Below, piece after piece: positions 14,769 through 21,184 of a stretch of DNA of 21,184 bases. The first letter of the stretch is position 1; the number at the start of each line of letters is the position of its first letter. A program made the position numbers and the translations under genes. Source of the DNA: Holophagales bacterium (GTDB lineage Bacteria > Acidobacteriota > Holophagae > Holophagales > Holophagaceae); the NCBI GenBank assembly GCA_031281385.1, contig JAITFL010000113.1, positions 1-21,184 of the forward strand. The letters run 5' to 3'. Under the pieces are notes generated by a model. It did not search any database and was not told where the DNA came from. It saw only the letters and a list, made by a program, of their open reading frames with translations.

Positions 14769-16712
14769 TTAGTAATTCGTTATCAGCACCTCTGTGCTTT
14801 TCCCCTTTCTGGTGTTGTAGCTCGAATTGGAGTAGTCATTTTTTATTGGCGTTACAACGTAGTTTTTGCACCAGTCGAGCAGCATTTCGTTGTGGGTTCC
14901 TTTGTGTTCCAAGACATTCGAAAGGGCAAACCTTATGCCTTTTTGGTGTAGTCTGTCGAGTAGTGCGAATAGCGCTATTTCCTGTGCCTCATTCCATTCC
15001 TTGAAACCGCGATTGCCGTCATTGTAGCTTCCATTGGTGATCAAATATGGCGGATCACAATAAACCATGTCGTAGCAGGATAGTTCTGATACATCAAACA
15101 TTTCAAAATCAAGGGACGCAAAAGTAATATTAGCAGATTTAATTCTTTTCAAAAACGCAAATAGATTGTTTCGCATATTTTCTGAAAGCCGACTGCGGTT
15201 GCGCCCAAATGGATTGTTGTATTCCAATTTATTGTTAAACCTGAATTGATAATTGAATGAATAGCATGTAAGAGTGTAAAGATCGAGGGGATTTTTTGTG
15301 GCATTATAATGTTCGCGGAACTTCAAGAAACCAGCCTCATTTTCCTTTGACAGGCCAAATTCAATAATTCTATTTTCAATATGGCTAAAAATTGCATCTA
15401 TGTCAGTTTGCTGGAATGTATTGAACATTTCAATGATTTTCGTGTTCAAGTCATTGCAGATAACTTTTTCGGCATTTATGTTGATGCCGACATTGCAGGC
15501 ACCAGCAAATAGATCAACAAAGGTTTTAATTAGACGGGGGAACTGCGGCAGTATTTGCGGCAGCAGTTTATATTTCCCGCCGATGTAATTGAGGGGGCTT
15601 TTCACGCGCCCTGATGGTGCCATATCGCATTTTGGCATTTTCTCGCTCAAAGCCAACATTGGGAACACCCCTATTTTTGGGATGTCCTTGCGAACATAAA
15701 AAATAAACTCTTGCAACACCTTTGTTTCATTAGAAATTTTACTTTTGTACTTGCGATAGGGAATGTTGTGTCGCCTATAGCTGTTCTCAACTCCGTAGCG
15801 TTTGAGGGTTTTTTCTATCTGACCAAATGACATCAGGCCCTCGGTGCTATAGCTCATCACGATGTTGGCAAACCGCGCATGGGCGACCAAATCTTCAAAA
15901 ACTTCCAGCACTTCCGATTTGACACAGAAAGCCGATTTGATGTCATTGCAAGGGCGTAGGCCGGTGATGCCTCGGATGTCAGGGTTGTCGTAGCGGGAAA
16001 TGGTTTCTAGCAAATGATAGTTTGTGGCGTACTGCCTCGAATTATATGGCGGGTCAATGTAGAGAATATCTCCACGTAGTTCTCGAATCAGGCTATTTGC
16101 GTCCATGTTATAGCTATGGTTTTTACGGCCATTGTCCAAAATGTCGAGCCGAGCCATTTCGAATGCTTTGTAAGCCCTTTTGTCCCATGTTTTTAAGTAT
16201 GCCCCATAAGTGCCAGCGATGTTCGACACATAGGGGACGCCCTCGATCAGCGCAGCAAGCAAATGATAGTATTCAATTTCGTCAACAAGCCCAGACCTGC
16301 TCCAATCTTCGATAGTGTTGCGGATATAGTCCACCCTCACTGCATTTTGCTTGGAAATGTACATGCGCTCACAGTGATCGTTTGGAGCGTAGTTGTCAGC
16401 CACGAAAGTAGGGAAATGCCCTGCATTGTCTATGTCATTTTCTTCTAAAAACTTAATGGGGTCTGCTATCCCAATCCCCGCCAATTTGTGAAACAGTGGC
16501 TCGCAATTGTTTTCTATCGTCGCTTTTTGGATTGCATACGAAAAATGCAGAATGTCGTTTGAGTGTACCTCGTATTTTGGCTTGAAGTACCTTGCTACGC
16601 TTCCCGAGCCAGAAAATATGTCGCAGAAAACTGTTTCGCGCCCAGTGGTGTTCGCGTTGATTACAGCTTCTATCTCGCCGAGCAGCTGCGATTTGCCGCC
16701 GATGAACCTCAT
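14769..16712 (-). CDS. M.FokI-like double adenine methyltransferase (type IIS)
   Basis: This 647-residue protein contains two complete Dam-type N6-adenine methyltransferase halves. The N-terminal half has MRFIGGKSQLL, SAM motif DIFSGSGSVA (31-40) and catalytic DPPY (220-223). The C-terminal half has NYIGGKYKLL (375-384), DLFAGACNVGINI (400-412) and DPPY (553-556). As I recall it, M.FokI is also 647 residues with DPPY motifs near 218 and 548, and its two halves methylate the two strands of GGATG/CATCC. The site here is therefore inferred to be GGATG-like but is unproven. No endonuclease gene adjoins it: downstream is convergent tcdA, upstream a tRNA. The gene is clearly A+T-richer than its neighbours, suggesting transfer. 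An AAGG ribosome site lies about 8 nt before the ATG. Confidence 0.92.
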   Translation of the reverse strand: MRFIGGKSQLLGEIEAVINANTTGRETVFCDIFSGSGSVARYFKPKYEVHSNDILHFSYAIQKATIENNCEPLFHKLAGIGIADPIKFLEENDIDNAGHFPTFVADNYAPNDHCERMYISKQNAVRVDYIRNTIEDWSRSGLVDEIEYYHLLAALIEGVPYVSNIAGTYGAYLKTWDKRAYKAFEMARLDILDNGRKNHSYNMDANSLIRELRGDILYIDPPYNSRQYATNYHLLETISRYDNPDIRGITGLRPCNDIKSAFCVKSEVLEVFEDLVAHARFANIVMSYSTEGLMSFGQIEKTLKRYGVENSYRRHNIPYRKYKSKISNETKVLQEFIFYVRKDIPKIGVFPMLALSEKMPKCDMAPSGRVKSPLNYIGGKYKLLPQILPQFPRLIKTFVDLFAGACNVGININAEKVICNDLNTKIIEMFNTFQQTDIDAIFSHIENRIIEFGLSKENEAGFLKFREHYNATKNPLDLYTLTCYSFNYQFRFNNKLEYNNPFGRNRSRLSENMRNNLFAFLKRIKSANITFASLDFEMFDVSELSCYDMVYCDPPYLITNGSYNDGNRGFKEWNEAQEIALFALLDRLHQKGIRFALSNVLEHKGTHNEMLLDWCKNYVVTPIKNDYSNSSYNTRKGKSTEVLITNY

Positions 16713-16876
16713 GCCGCCGCCTTAATTCCAATTCCAAATAGAATCAGCATTGATTCTATAATGACTTTGCCCGATTCGCCAACCAGCTTGGTGGCGATGT
16801 ACGCGTCCCCGCCTGCCCACCCCTCGATGGCGCAACTATATCCCCAACCCCTTATCCCTGAGTCCTGATCTCCCAC
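16709..16876 (-). CDS. Small ORF overlapping the methyltransferase start
   Basis: From a GTG at 16876 a 55-codon minus-strand frame ends in a TGA that overlaps the methyltransferase ATG (ATGA at 16712-16709). Its second half (GGDAYIATKLVGESGKVII, then a hydrophobic stretch ESMLILFGIGIKAAA) has codon use like the native genes here. No ribosome site precedes the GTG, and no family is recognised. It could be a real coupled small protein or the 3' remnant of a gene cut when the methyltransferase was acquired. Confidence 0.3.
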   Translation of the reverse strand: MGDQDSGIRGWGYSCAIEGWAGGDAYIATKLVGESGKVIIESMLILFGIGIKAAA

Positions 16877-16905
16877 TTTACATGTTTTGGCACAAGGTAT
16901 AAAAT
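16877..16905 (+). promoter_or_regulatory. Predicted tRNA-Leu promoter
   Basis: TTTACA (16877-16882) and TAAAAT (16900-16905) each match the sigma-70 consensus in five of six positions and are 17 bp apart. Transcription would begin a few bases before the tRNA at 16920. It may also drive the downstream STAS operon. Confidence 0.7.
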
Positions 16906-16919
16906 AGTGATTGTTCCGT

Positions 16920-17004
16920 GCCGGTGTGGCGGAATGGCAGACGCAGTCGACTCAAAATCGACCGCCCGAAAGGCGTGGGGGTTCAAGTCCCTCCACCGGC
17001 ACCA
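16920..17004 (+). tRNA. tRNA-Leu (anticodon CAA)
   Basis: Acceptor arms GCCGGTG (16920-16926) and CACCGGC (16994-17000) pair perfectly and are followed by A and an encoded CCA (17002-17004). The anticodon stem GTCGA/TCGAC encloses the loop CTCAAAA, with anticodon CAA at 16953-16955, reading UUG leucine codons. The long variable arm (about CGCCCGAAAGGCG) is the class II form expected for Leu. The T-loop GTTCAAGTC is present. The first downstream gene starts only 41 bp later. Confidence 0.97.
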
Positions 17005-17045
17005 GAATTGATTGTTGTTATTTTGGCCAGACAGGAGCACGATAA

Positions 17046-17408
17046 ATGACCGATCTTTCAATCCAAGTGCGAAAGCTGGATGGGGCTTCGGTGATCGAGC
17101 CTGCCGGCTTCATCAACGCCCATACGGTCAGGCACTTCGAATCTGCGCTGGAGGCCATCATTCAGGAAGGCTGCTACAACATCCTACTCCAATGCTCTGA
17201 CTTGGCATACATCAGCAGTGCTGGGCTGGGTGCCATCATGGGGCAGATAGAGGTCGTTAGGGAAAATGGTGGCGACATCATGCTGTCGAACCTGCAAGAA
17301 AATGTCTTTGCGATCTTCGACACGCTGGGCTTCACCCAACTGTACAAAGTATTCAAGAGCGAGCAAGAAGCTATCCGAGCGCTTAAAAACGCGGACGGGC
17401 CGTCATAG
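17046..17408 (+). CDS. Anti-anti-sigma factor (STAS domain)
   Basis: STAS antagonists of the RsbV/SpoIIAA type bind an anti-sigma kinase when unphosphorylated and so free a sigma factor or other client. The 120 residues are one STAS domain. The phosphorylation region is LAYISSAGLGAIMG (53-66), with Ser57/Ser58 at the regulated position. An AGGAG ribosome site (17033-17037) lies 8 nt before the ATG. The next gene starts 1 nt after its stop (TAG C GTG), so the two are translationally linked. With the two genes that follow it forms an antagonist / kinase-like / phosphatase module. It is close behind the tRNA-Leu and no separate promoter is evident. The regulated sigma factor is not in the window. 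Confidence 0.92.
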   Translation: MTDLSIQVRKLDGASVIEPAGFINAHTVRHFESALEAIIQEGCYNILLQCSDLAYISSAGLGAIMGQIEVVRENGGDIMLSNLQENVFAIFDTLGFTQLYKVFKSEQEAIRALKNADGPS

Positions 17409-17409
17409 C

Positions 17410-17841
17410 GTGGCTACCGGGCTTGAAAACCTTAACGTGCGGCTTGTAATACCAAGCCAAACTCGCTATCTGAACTTGGTGACCAATCTGGCCAAGCGAG
17501 CGTCCTTGGCGGCCGGGCTGGACGATGCGGCGTCGGCGAAAGTCTCTATTGCCGTGGACGAGGCTGTCACAAACATAATAGTCCATGCGTACGAGAACGA
17601 CCCTGAGAAAAAGGTAGAAGTCGGCCTACGCTTTGCCGACAATTCCTTGGTGGTCAGCCTTTCGCACCGGGGCAACGGGCTTCGCAGCGAAGACGTCAAG
17701 CTGCCCGACCCCAAAGACTACATCAAGCATCCCCGAAAGGGCGGGCTGGGTCTGCTGCTGATGAGCCGCTTTATGGACGAGGTGCATTTTTCGGAAGAAG
17801 GCGACACGTTTGAATGTTGCATGGTAAAACATCTGGGGTAG
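17410..17841 (+). CDS. RsbW/SpoIIAB-like anti-sigma kinase (GHKL ATPase fold)
   Basis: Proteins of this type phosphorylate the STAS antagonist and sequester a sigma factor or other partner. With the GTG at 17410 the protein has 143 residues, the usual size; the frame is open upstream but that part overlaps the STAS gene in another frame. The N box is visible as DEAVTNIIVHAY with the metal-binding Asn, and the lid/G2 region as GGLGLLLMSRFMDEV. The G1 box, normally D-x-G-x-G, reads SHRGNGL: His occupies the place of the adenine-contacting Asp. The codon is CAC, so this is not a simple base ambiguity. ATP binding could be weakened or altered. It lies between the STAS gene (1 nt gap) and the phosphatase gene (5 nt gap). 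Confidence 0.9.
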   Translation: MATGLENLNVRLVIPSQTRYLNLVTNLAKRASLAAGLDDAASAKVSIAVDEAVTNIIVHAYENDPEKKVEVGLRFADNSLVVSLSHRGNGLRSEDVKLPDPKDYIKHPRKGGLGLLLMSRFMDEVHFSEEGDTFECCMVKHLG

Positions 17842-17846
17842 CCTAA

Positions 17847-19424
17847 GTGATAATGGTAGAGGAGAGTCCCTTCGAGCGGCTGCGGAAAGCTTGCCTAGTG
17901 GTTCCGCAGGCCGCCAAGGAGCTGCTGCCCCTAATTGACTTTTGGGACGCATTCCCCGAGCAGGTTAGCGAAGAGGCCCTGATACACCTAGTTGGGGTGA
18001 CGGCCCTTGGCATAGCCAAGACGTCGCAGGGCGGGATATGGAACCAAACTTGGATGTTCCAGCGCGGGGCCCTGCCCCCCGACCCGCTGGAGCCTGGGCA
18101 GGGCTGGCTGGCGATGCCGTGGGCCTACCTTGGCGAGACCTTTGGCCATCTGGTGCTAAAGTCGCCAGAGCCGATACCCGGCTTGGAAATGCTGCTGTCC
18201 GTTTCAGCGCCCCTGCTGGCATGGAGAAGGCTGGAGACACACAGGATAGAGCAGAACCGAGCATTGGCGCTTCAATTCAGCAGGCTTAACACGCTATTCG
18301 ACCTCTCCCGGAGCCTTAATGCAGAAGAGGCCGGCGGGAAAAAGGAAGTCATGCGCCACTTTGCCAACACATTGGCGGGCGAGTTCATGATTTTGAAGCT
18401 GTTGGCCGTTGACCCAAATGGGGCGGTGCTGGTGGGCAGGGGGCTTGGCGAGCTACCGGACGTGCTGGGAGAAGATGAGATTCAGCAACTGACCCAAGCC
18501 AAGGGCCTATCCCTTCTGTCCGAGATGAGGGATCAGAGCCAAAGGCACGGGACTGTCTATGCTTCAACCCCAAATAGGCGACTGAGCGAAGAGGACGAGG
18601 TGTTTCTGGCCACCCTCATCAACATCACGTCCGGCCACATGACAGCGATTGACCTGCGAGAGGCCCGCATCCAGGCCATAAAGCACGAAAAAGACATGGA
18701 ACTGGCCCGCAACATCCAGCGCAGGCTGCTGCCGCAGAGGCTCCCCGAGCCAGAGGGCTGGCAGTGCGCGGCGGCCAACCTGCCATTCGAGGCCGTGGGC
18801 GGCGACTATTACGACCTTTGGGTTGCCAGAGACCCCGAAAAGGGCGACAGGCTACACTTGTTCGCTGGCGACGTAAGCGGCAAGGGCCTGCCCGCGGCGC
18901 TTATGATGATGCAGATATCCGCTTTTATTAGGGCCACAGCGTACAGGCGGGTGAACGACTGGGGCTACATGGCCAGGCGCCTGAACGCCCGCCTGAACGA
19001 AGTTAGGGACAGAAACAGGTACACCACATTGTTCGCCGCCAGCCTGAATCCCAGCAATGGTGACTTGCGCTACATAAATGGCGGCCACAACCCGCCCATA
19101 TTGATACCTGCGGGCGGCGGGCCATACCGCCTGCTGGAGCCCACAGGCCCAATAGTCGGCCTGCTGCAAGACGTGGATTTTGCCCAAGGCCACGAGACGA
19201 TGGAGCCGGGGGACGTCTTAGTCGCTTTCACCGACGGCCTTGTAGAGGCAGAAGACGCCAACGGCGAAGAGTTTGGAGAAAACAACATCGCCGCTGCGGC
19301 CCAAAAGGCTATCCACTCCAGCGCAACCGACATCTTTGAGCAGATAATGGTCAAGGTCTTTTCCTTCGTCAAGCACAATGGCTTCAAAGACGACGCGACG
19401 CTGGTGGTGATAAAGAGGGGTTAG
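17847..19424 (+). CDS. RsbU/SpoIIE-type PP2C serine phosphatase with GAF-like domain
   Basis: This phosphatase would dephosphorylate the STAS antagonist encoded two genes upstream and thereby switch the system on. The 525 residues comprise an N-terminal region of unknown fold (about 1-140), a GAF-like sensor region (about 145-275), the linker MELARNIQRRLLPQRLP typical of RsbU-like proteins (about 282-298), and a PP2C/SpoIIE domain. Metal-site and fold motifs are GGDYYDLW, AGDVSGKGLPAALMM, GGHNPPILI, FTDGLVEAED and DDATLVVI. The GTG at 17847 has GGGG about 8 nt upstream; an ATG two codons later (17853) is an alternative. No membrane segment is seen, so the signal is probably intracellular. The stop codon lies within repeat copy B. 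Confidence 0.93.
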   Translation: MIMVEESPFERLRKACLVVPQAAKELLPLIDFWDAFPEQVSEEALIHLVGVTALGIAKTSQGGIWNQTWMFQRGALPPDPLEPGQGWLAMPWAYLGETFGHLVLKSPEPIPGLEMLLSVSAPLLAWRRLETHRIEQNRALALQFSRLNTLFDLSRSLNAEEAGGKKEVMRHFANTLAGEFMILKLLAVDPNGAVLVGRGLGELPDVLGEDEIQQLTQAKGLSLLSEMRDQSQRHGTVYASTPNRRLSEEDEVFLATLINITSGHMTAIDLREARIQAIKHEKDMELARNIQRRLLPQRLPEPEGWQCAAANLPFEAVGGDYYDLWVARDPEKGDRLHLFAGDVSGKGLPAALMMMQISAFIRATAYRRVNDWGYMARRLNARLNEVRDRNRYTTLFAASLNPSNGDLRYINGGHNPPILIPAGGGPYRLLEPTGPIVGLLQDVDFAQGHETMEPGDVLVAFTDGLVEAEDANGEEFGENNIAAAAQKAIHSSATDIFEQIMVKVFSFVKHNGFKDDATLVVIKRG

Positions 19425-19458
19425 GGATAGGGTAAGCAAGGAGGCGGCTGCGCCGCGC
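19419..19458 (+). repeat. Interspersed palindromic repeat, copy B
   Basis: The segment begins GGTTAGGGATAGGGTAAGCA, then AGGAGGCGGCTGCGCCGCGC. It overlaps the phosphatase stop codon. The GCGGC/GCCGC stem could act as a transcript end, though no T-tract follows. It matches copy A closely. Confidence 0.6.
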
Positions 19459-19561
19459 TATGCTTATTGCGGATTCAGCGCCCAGTGCTGGACGGAGCAT
19501 TGTTCCCGTTTGTATCGCCTACTTCGAAGGCATCTTCCAACTACCTAGGAAACCAAGGATA

Positions 19562-19570
19562 TGCTATAAT
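19562..19570 (+). promoter_or_regulatory. Predicted htpX promoter, extended -10
   Basis: TGCTATAAT is a perfect extended -10 element, 43 bp before the htpX start codon. No good -35 is seen at the expected distance, which is tolerated for extended -10 promoters. Confidence 0.55.
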
Positions 19571-19613
19571 AATTCTCAAGAAATTCAATTTACAATTAAC
19601 AACGGAGGGACAC

Positions 19614-20456
19614 TTGAACGGTTTCAAAACATTTTTTCTGATAGTCTTTATGACCGGCTTGCTGATGCTCATCGGCGGGGCATTCTATGGCCAGCAAGGC
19701 ACCATCGTGGCCTTTGGAATTGGCCTTTTGGTCAATGGGGTCAGCTATTTTTTTTGCGACAAGATGGTCTGGGCCAGAGATAAGGCCAGAGTGGTGACCC
19801 GCGACGAGGAGCCAAAACTCTATGCGATGGTTGAAAGCCTGGCTATGAGGGCGGGGCTGCCCATGCCAAAGGTGGCCATCGTGCCAGACAATACGCCCAA
19901 CGCCTTTGCCACTGGCAGGAACCCCAAGCACGCCGTTGTGGCCGTCACGCAAGGAATAATGTCAACGCTCACTCCACAAGAGCTGGAGGGGGTGCTGGGG
20001 CACGAACTGGGCCACGTCAAGCACCGCGACATCCTAATCGGGTGCTTTTCCGGTGCGCTGGCGCAGGCGATCATGTTTGTTTCCCGCATGGCGATGTTTG
20101 TTTCGCCGCGTGACAGGAGTGGTCGCTCGGCGAGCCCAATCGCAGGGATCCTAGTGATGATTCTGGCCCCATTGGCCGCGATGTTGCTTCAGATGGCCAT
20201 AAGCCGCAGCAGGGAGTACATGGCGGACGATTTTTCAGCCAAGCTGACGAGCCAGCCCAGGCTGCTGGCGGACGCGCTGGAAAAAATTTCGGGCCTGAAC
20301 AGGCGGTCTCCCATGCGCGCCGCCGAGCCAGCCACTGCCCACATGATGATAGTCAATCCACTCTCCGGGGCGTCACTGGCTTCTCTGTTCAGCACCCACC
20401 CCCCAATTGAAAAGAGGATAGAGAGGCTGAAGAATATGAATCCGACGATCTACTGA
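19614..20456 (+). CDS. htpX: Membrane zinc metalloprotease HtpX
   Basis: HtpX is an M48-family protease that degrades misfolded membrane proteins. The 280 residues have two N-terminal membrane segments (about 5-25 and 30-48), the zinc motif HELGH (130-134, ligands H130 and H134, catalytic E131), the third ligand Glu201 in SREYMADDFSA, and two further hydrophobic segments (about 143-163 and 176-196). The C-terminal STHPPIEKRIERL block is typical. I start it at the TTG at 19614 because GGAGGG (19604-19609) is 4 nt upstream; the frame is open to 19467 but those residues are not family-like and cross the promoter. Length is normal. It stands alone between the phosphatase gene and convergent gatA. 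Confidence 0.94.
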   Translation: MNGFKTFFLIVFMTGLLMLIGGAFYGQQGTIVAFGIGLLVNGVSYFFCDKMVWARDKARVVTRDEEPKLYAMVESLAMRAGLPMPKVAIVPDNTPNAFATGRNPKHAVVAVTQGIMSTLTPQELEGVLGHELGHVKHRDILIGCFSGALAQAIMFVSRMAMFVSPRDRSGRSASPIAGILVMILAPLAAMLLQMAISRSREYMADDFSAKLTSQPRLLADALEKISGLNRRSPMRAAEPATAHMMIVNPLSGASLASLFSTHPPIEKRIERLKNMNPTIY

Positions 20457-20466
20457 ACCCTGACAA

Positions 20467-20520
20467 TTAGGGGGTAGGTTGTAGGGGTTAGCGGCACCCA
20501 AACCCCTTAATGCGGCTTCA
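20467..20520 (+). repeat. Interspersed repeat, copy D (diverged)
   Basis: The 5' part (20470-20497, starting GGGGGTAGGTTGTAGGGG) matches the 5' half of copy C in 21 of 28 positions; the 3' part CTTAATGCGGCTTC resembles the hairpin half of A. It fills the short gap between htpX and gatA and reaches into the gatA stop and last codons. Confidence 0.45.
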
Positions 20521-21184
20521 TCAGATGATGATCCGTCACTTTCTGAAATGTACGCCCGAGGCCCAGGAGGCGGCAGTCGGACAGCCTTGGGCCAATGAAC
20601 TGTACGCCGACGGGCAGTCCGTCCGCCAGTCCTGCGGGGACGGCCAGGGCGGGAAGGTCGGCCAGGGCGGGCAGCACGGTCAGGATGTCCATCATGTACA
20701 TTTCCAGCGGGTCGGCCATTTTTTCGCCAAGGGCGAAGGCGGCTATTGGGCTTACTGGGGCCACTATGAAATCAATGGTCTTGAATATTTCTGCCATCGA
20801 GCGCGCAATGGCATTCCTGGCCTTGAGGGCTTTGAGGTAGTATTTGTCGAAGTGGCCCTTTGATAGGCAAAACGTGCCGAGCAATATTCTACGCTTGGCC
20901 TCAAGCCCAAAGCCTGCGCTGCGGCTTCCTGCTATCGCTGAGGCCAAATCGCCAGCCGGAGTTCTATTCCCATACCTCAATCCGTCAAACCTTGAGAGGT
21001 TGCTGGAAACTTCGGCTGTGTTAAGCAGGCAGTATGTTTCCAACGCGTAGGAGGTGCCAGGCAAGTCTATCTCAATGATCTCCGCGCCATTTTTTTCTAG
21101 GGCTGCGACGACGGCCTTGATGCAGTGCTTGAGGGCTGGCTGCAGGGGTTTGGCGCTTTCGCCCGAAAAATAGCCTATCTTGGT
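20507..21184 (-). CDS. gatA: Asp/Glu-tRNA amidotransferase subunit A (GatA), C-terminal part
   Basis: GatA is the amidase-signature subunit of GatCAB; it releases ammonia from glutamine for transfer to the mischarged tRNA. The minus-strand frame enters at the window edge and gives 225 C-terminal residues. Family blocks seen include IGYF near the left of the fragment, SSNLSRFDGLRYG, RRILLGTF, YYLKALKAR, and the C-terminal LADLPALAVPAG and LPVGVQFIGP. The catalytic Ser-cisSer-Lys triad lies in the missing N-terminal half. The last codons (MKPH and stop) overlap repeat copy D. A shorter ORF starting at an internal Met (21064) is only part of this frame. gatB is about 20 kb away on the same strand. 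Confidence 0.95.
   Translation of the reverse strand, partial: TKIGYFSGESAKPLQPALKHCIKAVVAALEKNGAEIIEIDLPGTSYALETYCLLNTAEVSSNLSRFDGLRYGNRTPAGDLASAIAGSRSAGFGLEAKRRILLGTFCLSKGHFDKYYLKALKARNAIARSMAEIFKTIDFIVAPVSPIAAFALGEKMADPLEMYMMDILTVLPALADLPALAVPAGLADGLPVGVQFIGPRLSDCRLLGLGRTFQKVTDHHLMKPH

Overview
The window comes from a moderately G+C-rich, probably anaerobic and fermentative bacterium. The main evidence is a complete three-subunit [FeFe]-hydrogenase of the NADH/ferredoxin type. GatA and GatB fragments, TlyA, FabG, TcdA, HtpX and an Rsb-type switch make it bacterial. A secreted LolA-like protein and a large lipoprotein fit a diderm, but I cannot name the phylum from sequence alone.

Layout: gatB (minus, runs off the left edge), a secreted protein of unknown function, and tlyA form a minus-strand block at 1-2633. 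Positions 2634-4017 are a scar of transferred DNA: an interrupted, start-less RepL-like remnant (minus), an intact Vat-type streptogramin A acetyltransferase (plus), and directly behind it a 50-codon stub that looks like the first blade of a Vgb-type streptogramin B lyase. Next come hydB-hydA-hydC (minus, 8272 to 4018). Divergent from hydB is a 1405-residue predicted lipoprotein: subtilisin-family protease, three Big_2 domains, a seven-repeat RCC1 propeller, two more Ig-like domains and a dockerin-like end. A 464-bp gap packed with hairpins follows, then fabG and tcdA (plus). A 647-residue double-domain adenine methyltransferase of the M.FokI type (minus, A+T-richer than its surroundings) abuts tcdA tail to tail. 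A tRNA-Leu(CAA) with a good promoter leads straight into a compact STAS / anti-sigma kinase-like / PP2C phosphatase operon (17046-19424). htpX (plus, TTG start) and the C-terminal part of gatA (minus, runs off the right edge) close the window.

How the genes work together: HydABC would couple H2 production or uptake to NAD(H) and ferredoxin. The 17046-19424 operon is a partner-switching module (phosphatase, kinase-like protein, antagonist), although its kinase-like protein has His where the adenine-binding Asp normally sits. GatA and GatB belong to one enzyme but are encoded about 20 kb apart on the same strand.

The points most worth a second look are the vat/vgb-like relic, the lone M.FokI-like methylase with no nuclease gene beside it, the protease-propeller lipoprotein, the altered ATP site of the RsbW-like protein, and a dispersed palindromic repeat family present at least four times in 21 kb.
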